64,000 nucleotides of DNA from Dactylosporangium aurantiacum (GTDB taxonomy: Bacteria; Actinomycetota; Actinomycetes; Mycobacteriales; Micromonosporaceae), in the NCBI RefSeq assembly GCF_000716715.1, contig NZ_JNYJ01000037.1, positions 1 through 64,000 of the forward strand, in the 5' to 3' direction. Below are positions 1 to 9,279 of the stretch, piece after piece. Each line of letters opens with the position of its first letter. The stretch's first letter is position 1. The position numbers were made by a program, and so were the translations under genes. The notes below the pieces were generated by a model. That model was not told the DNA's origin, did no database searches, and saw nothing but the letters and a program-made list of their open reading frames with translations.

Positions 1-1
1 G

Positions 2-230
2 CGCCCCACCGTCGCCGCGCCCCACCGCCACACCGTCGCCACGCCCCACCGTCGCCGCGCCCCACCGCCACACCGTCGCCACGCCCCACCGTCGCCGCGC
101 CCCACCGCCCCCGCGCCACGCCGTTGCCACGGCCCGCCGCCGCCACGCCCACCGTCGCCGCGCCCCACCGTCGCCACGCCCCACCGTCGCCGCGCCCCGC
201 CGTCGCCGCGCCCGGCTGTCGGTCAGGACC
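2..230. repeat. GC-rich tandem repeat at left edge; no gene seen in 1-456
   Basis: A 40-bp unit built on CGCCCCACCGTCGCCGCG is repeated almost exactly at 2-41, 42-81 and 82-118. It then decays into shorter units of about 12-16 bp around CGCCCCACCGTCGC up to about 230. The stretch 231-456 holds nothing I can support as a gene. Long open frames cross this region, but they follow from base composition and show no recognisable domain. It may be the repetitive tail of a gene lying outside the window or an intergenic repeat. Confidence 0.75.
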
Positions 231-456
231 GGTCGTTCCAGCGCCTCTCCGTCACCGGCGGGCGCCACCTGTTCCGCGGAGCACCAGCCGGCGTCGCCCG
301 CAACCGGCGTCGCTCATCGCCCGGCACTCCGGCAGCCGTCGCTCCCGGTGGCGATCCGACCGTTGGCCCGGCCACTTGCGGCTGTCCGCCCGGACGGACG
401 GTTCCAGTGCGGGTGACAGGGCCAGTCGTCGGCGCCGGACCGGGGGCGGGGCCGCG

Positions 457-3114
457 TCAGTAGTCGGCGGGGCGGGGGTGGGGTGGGGCGTGCAGGTTCA
501 GGATCAGGTCGATCACCAGGGCCGTCCACCCCGTCTGGTGCGCCGCGCCCAGACCTGCGCCAGTGTCGCCGTGGAAGTACTCGTAGAACAGGAGCAGGTC
601 GTGCCAGGCGGGGTCGTTCTGGAAGAGGGGGACGTCGCCGAAGACGGGCCGGCGGCCGGTGTCGTCGTTGCGGAACAGGTTGACCAGGCGGCGGGACAGG
701 TCGTCGGCGACGGCGCTGAGGGTGGCCATCTTGCCGCTGCCGGCGGGGTACTCGACCTGCAGGTCGTCGCCGAAGAACTCGGAGAAGCGGCGGACCGCCT
801 CGATGAGGATGTAGTTGACCGGGAACCAGATGGGGCCGCGCCAGTTGGAGTTGCCGCCGAAGAGGCCGCTGGTGGATTCGCCGGGCTCGTAGCCGACGGT
901 GTAGTCCGCCTCGCCGACGTGGACGGTGAAGGGTTGGTCGCGGTGGGCGCGGGAGAGGGTGCGCAGGCCGTACGGGGAGAGGAACTCCTCCTCGTCGAGC
1001 ATGCGCTGCAGGATGCGGATCAGCTGGTCGGGGCCGACCATCGACAGCAGGCGCAGCTGCTGGCCGCCGCGGCTCTTCTTCGCGCCGACCACGTCGCCGT
1101 ACTCGGGCTTGTTGGTGAGGAACCAGCGCAGGCGGGCGGCGACGTCGGGCAGGCGGCGCAGCGTGGAGGAGCTGATGATGGTGGTGGCGGTGAGCGGCAG
1201 CAGGCCGACCACGGAGCGGACCTTCAGCGGGATGCGCTGGCCGTCGGCGGTGCGCAGCACGTCGTAGAAGAAGGCCTCCTCCTCGTCCCACAGGCCGAAC
1301 TCGTAGGCGGCGTCGGCGATGTACGCGAAGTGCTCGAGGAACTTGGCGGCGATGTCCTCGTACACCCGGTCGTGCACGGCGAGCGTGAGGGACATGTCGA
1401 GCAGGTTGAGGGCGTACATGGCCATCCACGCGGTGCCGTCGGACTGCTCGAGGCGGCCGCCGACCGGCAGTGCCGCCGAGCGGTCGAACGGGCCGACGTT
1501 GTCGAGGCCGAGGAAGCCGCCCTCGAAGACGTTGTTGCCCTCGGCGTCCTTGCGGTTGACCCACCAGGTGAAGTTGAGCAGCAGCTTGTGCAGCACGCGG
1601 GCGAGGAAGTCGAAGTCCTTGGAGCCGTCGATGGCGAAGACCCGCAGCGCGGCCCACGCGTGCACCGGCGGGTTCACGTCGCCGAACGCCCACTCGTAGG
1701 CGGGGATCTGGCCGTTGGGGTGCATGTACCACTCGCGCAGGAGCAGCAGCAGCTGGTCCTTGGCGAACCCGGGGTCCACGCGCGCGATGGCGACGCAGTG
1801 GAAGGCGAGGTCCCAGGCGGCGTACCACGGGTATTCCCACGGGTCGGGCATGGACAGCACGTCACAGCTGTTCATGTGCCACCAGTGGCTGTTGCGGCCG
1901 TGGCGGCGGCTGTCCGGCGGGGGCTCGGAGACGGGGTCGCCCTCCAGCCAGCGGGCCACGTCGAAGTGGAAGAACTGCTTGCCCCACATGAGGCCGGCGA
2001 CGCCCTGCCGGACGATCATCGTCTCCTCGGGGGTGGCGGTCGGTGGGACGAGGGCGGCGAAGTAGGCGTCGGCCTCCGCGGCCCGCCGGGACATGGTGGT
2101 CTCGAAGTCGTTGCGCAGGTCGGCGGGGGCGAGGTCCTTGGCGCCGGGGGCGTTGAGGTTCAGCCGGAGCCGGATCTCGCGGGTGCCGCCGGCGGGCACG
2201 GTGATCACGTAGTGCAGCGCGGCCTTGGTGCCGACCAGGTCGGGGTTGACCGTGTCCTTGCCGTGCAGGATGTGGTCGTTGATGCCGTCTTTGGGGAACT
2301 TTCGACCTGGTTTGCCCCAGATGCGGTCGCCGTTGGTCTCGTTGTTGCAGAACAGCGGGCGGGGCGTGCCGTCGCCGGTCAGCGCGAGGCGGCCGAGGAG
2401 CCGGTGCTCGGCGAGCAGGCCGTTGTCCTTGGCGCGGATCTCGGGCTCGTAGTCGCGGCCGGGCAGCCCCCACGCCCACGTGTTGCGGAACCACAGGGTC
2501 GGCAGCACGTGCAGGCTGGCCTGCTCGGGGCCCTTGTTCTCGATCGTGATGCGCATGCACATGTCGGTCGGGCCGGCCTTGGCGTAGTCGACCTCGACCG
2601 CCCAGTAGCGGTCCTCGTCGAAGACGCCGGTGTCGACCAGCTCGTACTCGGGCTCGTCACGGCCGCGGCGGCAGTTCTCGGCGACCAGGTCGTCGTAGGG
2701 GAACGCCTGTTGCGGGTAGTGGTACCGCCACTTCATCCAGGAGTGGGTGGGGGTGGAGTCCAGGTACCACCAATAGTCCTTGACGTCCTCGCCGTGGTTG
2801 CCGAGGTCGCCGCCGAGGCCGAACATCCGCTCCTTGAGGATCGGGTCCTTGCCGTTCCACAGGGCGAGGGCGAAACAGAAGGTCTGGCGGTCGTCGCAGA
2901 TGCCCGCCATCCCGTCCTCGTTCCAGCGGTACGCGCGGGAGCGGGCCTGGTCGTGCGGGAAGTAGTCCCAGGCCGTGCCGTAGGCGCTGTAGTCCTCGCG
3001 GACCGTGCCCCAGGCGCGCTCGGACAGGTAGGGCCCCCAGCCCCGCCATGGGCGCTCCCCGCTGTCGGCCTCGGCCAGCCGGCGACGTTCAGCGTTCCCA
3101 TCGTCCTCGATCAC
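457..3114 (-). CDS. GH63/MGH1-like glucosidase
   Basis: This is a large cytosolic glycoside hydrolase of the GH63 / mannosylglycerate-hydrolase-like clan, probably acting on short alpha-glucosides. There is no signal peptide. The N-terminal part has the conserved RPWRGWGPYLSER block near residue 19. The (alpha/alpha)6 barrel occupies about the C-terminal 500 residues, with YPWYAAWDLAFH (likely general acid Asp), YEWAFGDVNPP, and the NSNWRGPIWFPVN block typical of the clan near the C-terminus. The frame stays open upstream into the divergent gene. I prefer the GTG at 3114 (885 aa) because GGAG lies 9 nt upstream and homologues start shortly before the RPWRGWG block. It is transcribed away from a debranching enzyme, which supports a role in storage-glucan turnover. 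Family is secure; substrate is inferred. Confidence 0.85.
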   Translation of the reverse strand: MIEDDGNAERRRLAEADSGERPWRGWGPYLSERAWGTVREDYSAYGTAWDYFPHDQARSRAYRWNEDGMAGICDDRQTFCFALALWNGKDPILKERMFGLGGDLGNHGEDVKDYWWYLDSTPTHSWMKWRYHYPQQAFPYDDLVAENCRRGRDEPEYELVDTGVFDEDRYWAVEVDYAKAGPTDMCMRITIENKGPEQASLHVLPTLWFRNTWAWGLPGRDYEPEIRAKDNGLLAEHRLLGRLALTGDGTPRPLFCNNETNGDRIWGKPGRKFPKDGINDHILHGKDTVNPDLVGTKAALHYVITVPAGGTREIRLRLNLNAPGAKDLAPADLRNDFETTMSRRAAEADAYFAALVPPTATPEETMIVRQGVAGLMWGKQFFHFDVARWLEGDPVSEPPPDSRRHGRNSHWWHMNSCDVLSMPDPWEYPWYAAWDLAFHCVAIARVDPGFAKDQLLLLLREWYMHPNGQIPAYEWAFGDVNPPVHAWAALRVFAIDGSKDFDFLARVLHKLLLNFTWWVNRKDAEGNNVFEGGFLGLDNVGPFDRSAALPVGGRLEQSDGTAWMAMYALNLLDMSLTLAVHDRVYEDIAAKFLEHFAYIADAAYEFGLWDEEEAFFYDVLRTADGQRIPLKVRSVVGLLPLTATTIISSSTLRRLPDVAARLRWFLTNKPEYGDVVGAKKSRGGQQLRLLSMVGPDQLIRILQRMLDEEEFLSPYGLRTLSRAHRDQPFTVHVGEADYTVGYEPGESTSGLFGGNSNWRGPIWFPVNYILIEAVRRFSEFFGDDLQVEYPAGSGKMATLSAVADDLSRRLVNLFRNDDTGRRPVFGDVPLFQNDPAWHDLLLFYEYFHGDTGAGLGAAHQTGWTALVIDLILNLHAPPHPRPADY

Positions 3115-3268
3115 GAAGTCATTCTCCGTCGCAGATGTTTCGCTCAAGTTGAGCAGGTCTCGTCGTAGCCTGATGTCGCTTTTGTCGGTCCACCCAATCT
3201 TGCCTTGATCAATAATCTTGTCGCGAGTCGCTCGCGCCCTGCCACCCTTTGCCACCAAGATTGTGCCC

Positions 3269-5188
3269 ATGGTGGTGTTCGGTGCGCAGGTATGCGGTGA
3301 TTTGTCGGCCGGAGCGGCCCGTGAGTGGCTCGTCACGGACGGCGTCGGTGGTTACGCGATGGGCACCGTCTCCGGGCTGCGGACCCGCAGGTACCACGGC
3401 CTGCTGGTGGTCGCGGAGCCCGGGCAGCCGGCCCGCCGGCACCTGGGGCTCGCCGCGCTCGACCCGGTCCTGACCCTGCCGTCCGGCGCCAGTGTGTCCC
3501 TCGCCACCCACGAGTGGAGCGGCGGCGTGGTGAGTCCCGAGGGCCACACCCTCCTCGAGCGGTTCGAGCTGGTCGACGGGTTGCCGCGGTGGCGGTGGCG
3601 GATCGGGCCGGTCGTCGTGGAGCGCACCCTCGCCATGGTCCACGGCCGGTCGCACGTCGGCATCGTGCACCGTCTCCTCAGCGCTCCGGACGAGGTGAAA
3701 CTCACGCTGAAGGCGCTCGTCACGTGGCGTGACGCACACGCCGAGCGGGGCGCCTCGGGCCCGCCGCCGGTGGTGGCGTCCACGGCGGACGGCGCCGTCG
3801 TCGAGCGGGCGTTCCGGCTGCACGGGCCTTCCTGGCGGGTCGGCGGCGAGTGGTACCGGGGTGCCTACGCCCGCGAGGAGGCGGCGCGGGGGCTGAACGC
3901 GGCGGAGGACCTCTGGTTCGCCGGGGAGTTCGGCGCGTCGCTGCGCGCCGGCGAGGCGGTCGAGGTCGAGGCGTGGGCCGGTGACGGCGAGGCGCGCGGC
4001 GCGCGGCGGATCGTCGACCGCGCGCGGGACCGGGCGCGGTCGTTGACGCACGACGCTTGCGACGATGTGGATGCGGCGCTCGTACTGGCGGCCGACGCGT
4101 TCGTCGTCGCGGGCGCGCAGGGGGCGCCGGACGTGGTGGCCGGCTACCCGTGGTTCGGCACCTGGGCGCGCGACACCATGACCAGCTACGAAGGGCTGTT
4201 CCTGGCGACCGGCTGGTGCGACGAGGGCCGTGAGCTGCTGCGCGCCTACGCCGCCACGCTGTCGGAGGGCATGCTGGCCAACACCGCCGACACCGGACAG
4301 ACGGAGTACAACACCGTCGACGGCACGCTGTGGTTCCTGCACGCCGTCGAGCGGCACGTCACCGCCACGGACGACGAGGACCTGGCCGCGGAGGTCCTGC
4401 CGGGGTTGGAGCAGGTCGTCGCCGCGCACGTCGCCGGCACCCGGTACGGCATCCGGGTCGACCCCACGGACGGCCTCGTCACGCAGGGCGCCCCGGGCGT
4501 CGCGCTCACCTGGATGGACGCCAGGGTCGACGGGATCCCCGTCACACCGCGGGTCGGCAAGCCGGTCGAGGTCAACGCGCTGTGGATCAACGGGCTCGCG
4601 GCCGTCGCCGGGCTCAAGGAGCGCCTCGGCGGCGACGCGGCCGGGCTGCACCGGCTCCGCGAGCGGGCCGCGGCGAGCTTCGCCTCGCGCTACCGCATCG
4701 TGCGGGCCGCAAGCGACGTGCAGGATGCGGCGGCCCTGTACGACGTGGTCGACGGCCCCGACGGCGACGACCCGGCGACCCGCCCGAACCAGCTGCTGGC
4801 GTGGAGCCTGCCGCACGCCCCGCTGCGCGGCACCCCCGTACCGGAGCGGCTGTTCTCCCTGTTCACGCCGCTTGGACCGCGCTCGCTCGCGGTGGACGAC
4901 CCGGCGTTCACCGGCACCCACCGCGGGTCGCCGGCCGAGCGGGACCGGGCGTACCACCAGGGCACGGTATGGCCCTGGCTGACCGGCCCGTACGTCGACG
5001 CGCTGCGGCACAGTCAGGCGAAGGACCACCGCGAGCTGCTCGCCGGTATCGAGGCGCACCTGTGGGAGTGGGGTGTGGGTTCGGTCAGCGAGACAGCGGA
5101 CGGGCTCGCTCCGCATCGGGCCACCGGGTGCCCGTTCCAGGCGTGGTCCGTCGCGGAGACCCTGCGCGTCAGGCGGATTGTCGGCTGA
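3269..5188 (+). CDS. amylo-alpha-1,6-glucosidase (glycogen debranching enzyme)
   Basis: Hydrolyses alpha-1,6 branch points during glycogen breakdown in the cytoplasm. The 639-residue protein has the family N-terminus (REWLVTDGVGGYAMGTVSG and RTRRYHGLLV, residues about 15-48). A GDE_C (alpha/alpha)6 barrel follows from about residue 275, with PWFGTWARDTMTS (catalytic Asp region), TEYNTVDGTLWF, TWMDARV and QGTVWPWLTGPYVD. A TTG at 3218 would extend the frame by 17 residues, but the ATG at 3269 matches the usual MVVFG start. The 154-bp gap to the divergent GH63-like gene must hold both promoters. A GT4 glycosyltransferase follows 172 bp downstream, making a small glucan locus. Confidence 0.92.
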   Translation: MVVFGAQVCGDLSAGAAREWLVTDGVGGYAMGTVSGLRTRRYHGLLVVAEPGQPARRHLGLAALDPVLTLPSGASVSLATHEWSGGVVSPEGHTLLERFELVDGLPRWRWRIGPVVVERTLAMVHGRSHVGIVHRLLSAPDEVKLTLKALVTWRDAHAERGASGPPPVVASTADGAVVERAFRLHGPSWRVGGEWYRGAYAREEAARGLNAAEDLWFAGEFGASLRAGEAVEVEAWAGDGEARGARRIVDRARDRARSLTHDACDDVDAALVLAADAFVVAGAQGAPDVVAGYPWFGTWARDTMTSYEGLFLATGWCDEGRELLRAYAATLSEGMLANTADTGQTEYNTVDGTLWFLHAVERHVTATDDEDLAAEVLPGLEQVVAAHVAGTRYGIRVDPTDGLVTQGAPGVALTWMDARVDGIPVTPRVGKPVEVNALWINGLAAVAGLKERLGGDAAGLHRLRERAAASFASRYRIVRAASDVQDAAALYDVVDGPDGDDPATRPNQLLAWSLPHAPLRGTPVPERLFSLFTPLGPRSLAVDDPAFTGTHRGSPAERDRAYHQGTVWPWLTGPYVDALRHSQAKDHRELLAGIEAHLWEWGVGSVSETADGLAPHRATGCPFQAWSVAETLRVRRIVG

Positions 5189-5360
5189 CCTTTACACCCC
5201 AGAAATGAGATTTGCCTCCCCGGTAACCCTCGCCCGGCAGGATGAGTCTCAAGCCCACCCATCTCGTCACACGTGAGTTTGATTTGCGTGTGTCAGCGTT
5301 GGCGCGCGTGGGTAACAGGGCGGGCGTTTTGATCAACAACTCAACTGTGGGGGCGGCCAC

Positions 5361-6665
5361 GTGGACCAGAACATCGGAAGTGCGGCGAGACCGATGCGGA
5401 TCCTGATGCTCTCGTGGGAGTACCCGCCGGTCGTCGTCGGCGGGCTGGGCAGGCACGTGCACGCCCTCGCCACGTCGCTGGTGACGGCGGGCCACGAGGT
5501 CACGGTGGTGACCCGGCACGCCCCCGGGGCTCCGCTGGAGGAGTACGCCGAGGGCGTCCGCGTCGTCCGCGCGGCGGAGGACCCGCCGCTGTTCCCGCTC
5601 GCGACCTCCACGCTGCTGGCGTGGACGATGGCGTTCAACCACACGCTGACCCGGGCCGCCCTGCGGGCCGCGGCGACCGGCGAGTACGACCTCATCCACG
5701 CCCACGACTGGCTGGTCACGCACACCGCCGTCACCCTCAAGGAGTGCCTCGACCTGCCGCTGGTCGCGACCATCCACGCCACCGAGGCCGGCCGGCACCA
5801 GGGCTGGCTGCCCGACGAGATGAACAAGTGCATCCACTCCGTGGAGTGGTGGCTCGGCCACGAGGCCTGCCGTGTGGTGGTCTGCTCCGAGTACATGCGC
5901 TGGGAGGTGACCCGGCTGCTCGACCTCGCGCCGGCCCGGGTCTCCGTCGTCGCCAACGGCGTGGACTCCAGTGTCTGGAAGGCGCCGTCCCGGGCCGTCA
6001 ACGCCGCCCGCGCCAGGTTCGCCGGCGACGGTCCCCTCATCGGCTACGCCGGCCGCCTCGTGTACGAGAAGGGCGTGCAGGACCTCATCGCCGCCCTGCC
6101 CGAGCTGCGCGCCCGGCACAACGGCCTGCGGGTCGTCATCGCCGGCGACGGGCCGCACCGCGCGGAACTGCAGGAGGACGTACGCCGGCTGCGGCTGCAA
6201 CGCGCGGTCAGCTTCGCCGGGTTCATGGGCGAGGGCGAGCTGCCGGCGCTCATGGCCGCCACCGACGCCCTGGTGGTGCCGAGCATCTACGAGCCGTTCG
6301 GCATGGTCGCCCTCGAGGGCGCCTCGGCCGGCGCGCCGCTCGCGGTCGCCGCGACCGGCGGCCTCGCCGAGATCGTCGAGCCGGGCGAGACCGGCGTGAC
6401 GTTCCCGGCGAAGAGCCCTGACGCGCTCGCCGCGTCCGTCGGCACCCTCCTGGAGGACGAGCCCTTCGCCCGCCGGGTCGCCAAGAAGGCGCGCACGATG
6501 GTCGGCCAGAAGTACGGCTGGTCCACCATCGCGGCCAACACCGCCGACGTCTACCGCACCGCGATCACCGAGGCCCCCGGCTTCGCCGCGAAGCAGGCCG
6601 CCGCGGTCCTCGAGCACGGCCGACCGCAGATCGTCGTGCCCGAGGGCAACCTTTTGACGATCTGA
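5361..6665 (+). CDS. GT4-family glycosyltransferase (glycogen-synthase-like)
   Basis: A GT-B retaining glycosyltransferase of 434 aa. The N-terminal half has the acceptor-domain start MRILMLSWEYPP and GGLGRHVHALA, resembling actinobacterial glycogen/maltosyl synthases. The C-terminal half has GRLVYEKGVQDLIAALP and the donor-binding E-x7-E motif (EPFGMVALEGA). The GTG at 5361 follows a G-rich stretch; an internal ATG at 5394 (MRILML) is a possible alternative start. The 172 bp upstream are the most AT-rich of the neighbourhood and contain TTGATCAA, so it probably has its own promoter. Proximity to the debranching enzyme suggests alpha-glucan synthesis, but the donor and acceptor cannot be read from sequence. 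Confidence 0.85.
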   Translation: MDQNIGSAARPMRILMLSWEYPPVVVGGLGRHVHALATSLVTAGHEVTVVTRHAPGAPLEEYAEGVRVVRAAEDPPLFPLATSTLLAWTMAFNHTLTRAALRAAATGEYDLIHAHDWLVTHTAVTLKECLDLPLVATIHATEAGRHQGWLPDEMNKCIHSVEWWLGHEACRVVVCSEYMRWEVTRLLDLAPARVSVVANGVDSSVWKAPSRAVNAARARFAGDGPLIGYAGRLVYEKGVQDLIAALPELRARHNGLRVVIAGDGPHRAELQEDVRRLRLQRAVSFAGFMGEGELPALMAATDALVVPSIYEPFGMVALEGASAGAPLAVAATGGLAEIVEPGETGVTFPAKSPDALAASVGTLLEDEPFARRVAKKARTMVGQKYGWSTIAANTADVYRTAITEAPGFAAKQAAAVLEHGRPQIVVPEGNLLTI

Positions 6666-6676
6666 GTCGCATCTTT

Positions 6677-6711
6677 GAACGGCCCCGGCGAGAACTTTGC
6701 CGGGGCTGTTC
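6677..6711 (+). terminator. Hairpin terminator after the GT4 gene
   Basis: A 13-bp stem with one mismatch (GAAC-x-GCCCCGGC paired with GCCGGGGC-x-GTTC) around a 9-nt loop, 12 nt after the stop codon. There is no long T-run, as is usual in high-GC actinobacteria. Confidence 0.65.
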
Positions 6712-6794
6712 GCATTTGCGGTCTCGCGTCCGGGCGCGTTGGCGATTAGGGTCTCTGGGGTATAGCGACCGGAATCGATCAGGACGGCACTTGG

Positions 6795-8450
6795 GTGAGC
6801 GGGACGGCTGACGAGGTCCTCGGCAACAGGTACCGGCTCATCGCACCCGTCGGCACCGGTGGCATGGCGGTCGTGTGGCGGGCCCAGGACCTCGTGCTCG
6901 ACCGCGACGTCGCGATCAAGCTGCTCGCCGAGGAGCTCGCCAACAAACCCGGCAACCGGGAGCGCATCCGGGCCGAGGCGCAGGTCGTCGCCCGGCTCCA
7001 GCACCCCAACATCACCGCCGTGCACGACTACGGCGAAGCCGGCGACGCGCAGGCGGGCCGCCACGGCCGCCGCCCGTACGTGGTGATGGAGCTCCTCGAG
7101 GGCGAGCTGCTGTCCAACCGGCTGCGCAGCGGGCCCATGTCGTGGCGCCGGGCGACCCAGATCTGCGCGCAGGTCGCCGCCGGGCTCGCCGCCGCGCACG
7201 AGCGCCACGTCGTGCACCGCGACATCAAGCCCAGCAACATCATGCTCACCGCCGCCGGCGCGAAGATCCTCGACTTCGGCGTCGCCGGGCTCACCGGCTC
7301 GTTCGACCCCGACGACGAGGACGGCACCGTCTTCGGCACGCCCGCCTACCTGGCCCCCGAGCGGCTCCTCGGCGGCGGCGTCATCCCGGCGACCGACGTG
7401 TACACCGTCGGGCTGCTCGTCTACCGGTGCCTCACCGACCGGCTGCCGTGGCACGCGGACACGCCGACGCAGATGATCGCCAACCACGTGTACGAGCCGC
7501 CGCACCCGCTGCCCGACATCCCCGGCCTGCCCCGCGACATCGGGCAGCTCGTCGCCCAGTGCCTCGCGAAGGATCCCGCCACGCGGCCGCCGGCGGCGTA
7601 CGTCGCCCGTACCCTCGCCGCCGCCACCGGCATCCACGTGGTCCTCCCCGGGGAGGACGGCACCTCCACCCAGGAGGTGCACGCCCCCGCGACCGCCGTG
7701 CCGCGCCCGAGTGAGCCGGTGGAGGCGACGTTCGGCCGGGAGGTGACCGTCCCGCGCCAGCGGGCCGCCAGGCGCCGCAGCCGGCGGGCCGTCCTCGGCG
7801 CGGCCCTCGCCGTGGTCCTCGCCGTCGGCGCGGGCGCCCTCGCCGTCTGGAAGCCGTGGGAGCCCAGGCCCGCGTGCAGCATCGACTACTACAGCCGGCC
7901 CGAGCCGGCCGACGGCGTGGACCGGGGGTTCGCCGCGCGCATCGTCATCGCCAACTCCGGCAACCGGCCCGCCGACCCGTGGCGGCTGCACTTCCTGCTC
8001 CCGGGCGGGCAGGAGATCACGCAGATCACCGGCGGCCTCGCCACCTGGGAGCGGGTGGGCGGCGGCGTCCGGATGACCGGCGCCTACGCGCTGCCGCCCG
8101 GCAAGGCGCTCACCGTCGGCATGAACGGTGCCCGCGGGGTGCAGCCCTTGCCGACCGACTTCACCGTCAACGACGTCGCCTGCGACACCCGGTGGGCCGA
8201 CCTGCGGCGCGGCGCCACCCTCCCGCCGATGACGGACCTGGTCAACCCGCCGAAGGACGAGAACCGCCCGAAGGCGACCACCCCGCCGGGCCCGCCGGAA
8301 GGCGGTGGCCCGCCCGGCGGCGGCGGGTTCGACGGGGACCGGCCACCGCCGCCGCCCGGCGAGGACGGGGGCGGCGGCCCGCCGCCGAGCGGCCGCCCGA
8401 CGAGCACTGCGGGGCCGTCGCCGTCGCGCTACGTTCAGAACCGTGCCTGA
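6795..8450 (+). CDS. Transmembrane Ser/Thr protein kinase with extracellular CBM2-like domain
   Basis: A 551-aa receptor kinase. The cytosolic kinase domain (residues about 10-275) has GTGGMAVVW, VAIK, HRDIKPSN, DFG and GTPAYLAPER, all intact. One membrane segment follows near residues 331-352 (AVLGAALAVVLAVGAGALAV). The outside domain (about 356-465) has the layout of a family-2 carbohydrate-binding module: bounding cysteines (ACSIDYY and NDVACD), GFAARIVIANSGNRP, PGGQEITQI and LPPGKALTVGMNG. The tail is Pro/Gly-rich. PknB-type kinases usually carry PASTA or other sensors here; a CBM2-like sensor suggests binding of a polysaccharide. The surface Trp residues that bind cellulose are only partly kept, so the ligand is uncertain. 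The stop overlaps the start of the lipase gene by 8 nt, so it heads a three-gene operon. Confidence 0.9.
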   Translation: MSGTADEVLGNRYRLIAPVGTGGMAVVWRAQDLVLDRDVAIKLLAEELANKPGNRERIRAEAQVVARLQHPNITAVHDYGEAGDAQAGRHGRRPYVVMELLEGELLSNRLRSGPMSWRRATQICAQVAAGLAAAHERHVVHRDIKPSNIMLTAAGAKILDFGVAGLTGSFDPDDEDGTVFGTPAYLAPERLLGGGVIPATDVYTVGLLVYRCLTDRLPWHADTPTQMIANHVYEPPHPLPDIPGLPRDIGQLVAQCLAKDPATRPPAAYVARTLAAATGIHVVLPGEDGTSTQEVHAPATAVPRPSEPVEATFGREVTVPRQRAARRRSRRAVLGAALAVVLAVGAGALAVWKPWEPRPACSIDYYSRPEPADGVDRGFAARIVIANSGNRPADPWRLHFLLPGGQEITQITGGLATWERVGGGVRMTGAYALPPGKALTVGMNGARGVQPLPTDFTVNDVACDTRWADLRRGATLPPMTDLVNPPKDENRPKATTPPGPPEGGGPPGGGGFDGDRPPPPPGEDGGGGPPPSGRPTSTAGPSPSRYVQNRA

Positions 8451-9279
8451 ACGGTTCGCGGGTCCTGTCGGGTTCGTCTTCGGCGGCGGCGGCGTCCTCG
8501 GCGCGGTCGAGGTCGGCATGGTGCGCGCCCTGCTGCACGCCGGGATCCGTCCCGACCTCGTCGTCGGCACGTCGATCGGCGCGTTCAACGGCGCGGCCGT
8601 CGCCGCCGACCCGGACGAGCGGGTCGCCGAGCGCCTCACCGAGCTGTGGGTGTCGCCGGAGGCCCGCACCGTGTACGGCGACTCGCTGCCCCGCCAGCTG
8701 GGCCGCTTCGCCCGCCGCACCCACCTGCACTCCCAGGCGCCGCTGCGGCGGCTGCTGACCCGCGAGCTCGGCGCCGACACCACCTTCGACGACCTGCCCG
8801 TGCCGTTCCAGTGCTGCGCCGCCAGCATCGAACGCGCCGCGGAGCACTGGTTCGACAAGGGTTCCGTCGTCGAGGCCGTGCTCGCGAGTTCGGCCGTGCC
8901 GGGGCTGCTGCCGCCCGTACACCTCGGGGACGAGCATTTCATCGACGGCGGGATCGTCAATTCCGTCCCCGTCGGCCGCGCCGTCACCCTTGGGGCCAGG
9001 ACGGTCTTCGTCATGCAGGTCGGCCGGATCGAGCGCCCGCTGCGGCCGCCGCGGCGGCCGTGGGAGGTCGCGCAGGTCGCGTTCGAGGTCGCGCGGCGGC
9101 ACCGCTTCGCCCGCGAGCTGTCCGAGGCGCCGCCCGAGGTCACCGTGCACGTCCTACCGACCGGCGGCGGCTCCGCACGCGACGACTCACCGCTGTCCTA
9201 CCGCGACATGACCCTCGCGCGGGCCCGCATCGAGCGCGCGTACCAGGCCACGAGCGCCTACCTGGAAGCGGCGGCGTAG
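8443..9279 (+). CDS. Patatin-like phospholipase
   Basis: A 278-aa serine lipid acyl hydrolase of the patatin/RssA type. The oxyanion-hole glycine motif FGGGGVLGA is at residues about 10-18, the nucleophile elbow GTSIG at about 43-47, and the catalytic-dyad Asp in DGG (FIDGGIVNSVP) at about residue 168. The frame is open far upstream, but GTG 8443 gives the usual short N-terminus and overlaps the kinase stop by 8 nt, which suggests translational coupling. The next gene starts in a TAGTG overlap. Grouped with an acyltransferase, it may act in phospholipid remodelling. Substrate unknown. Confidence 0.88.
   Translation: MPERFAGPVGFVFGGGGVLGAVEVGMVRALLHAGIRPDLVVGTSIGAFNGAAVAADPDERVAERLTELWVSPEARTVYGDSLPRQLGRFARRTHLHSQAPLRRLLTRELGADTTFDDLPVPFQCCAASIERAAEHWFDKGSVVEAVLASSAVPGLLPPVHLGDEHFIDGGIVNSVPVGRAVTLGARTVFVMQVGRIERPLRPPRRPWEVAQVAFEVARRHRFARELSEAPPEVTVHVLPTGGGSARDDSPLSYRDMTLARARIERAYQATSAYLEAAA

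Noticed and set aside
124..3168. 1014-codon plus-strand open frame opposite the GH63-like gene
   Set aside because: It is antisense to a gene with clear family motifs; its peptide is Val/Gly/Glu-rich with no domain, a common artefact of GC-rich codon use.
3115..3336. 74-residue N-terminal extension of the GH63-like protein
   Set aside because: It would overlap the start of the divergent debranching enzyme; a ribosome site fits the GTG at 3114 and the conserved domain begins right after it.
5169..9143. 1324-codon minus-strand open frame
   Set aside because: It runs across the GT4, kinase and lipase genes and their intergenic gaps; no motif is recognisable and composition is Arg/Ser/Thr shadow-like.
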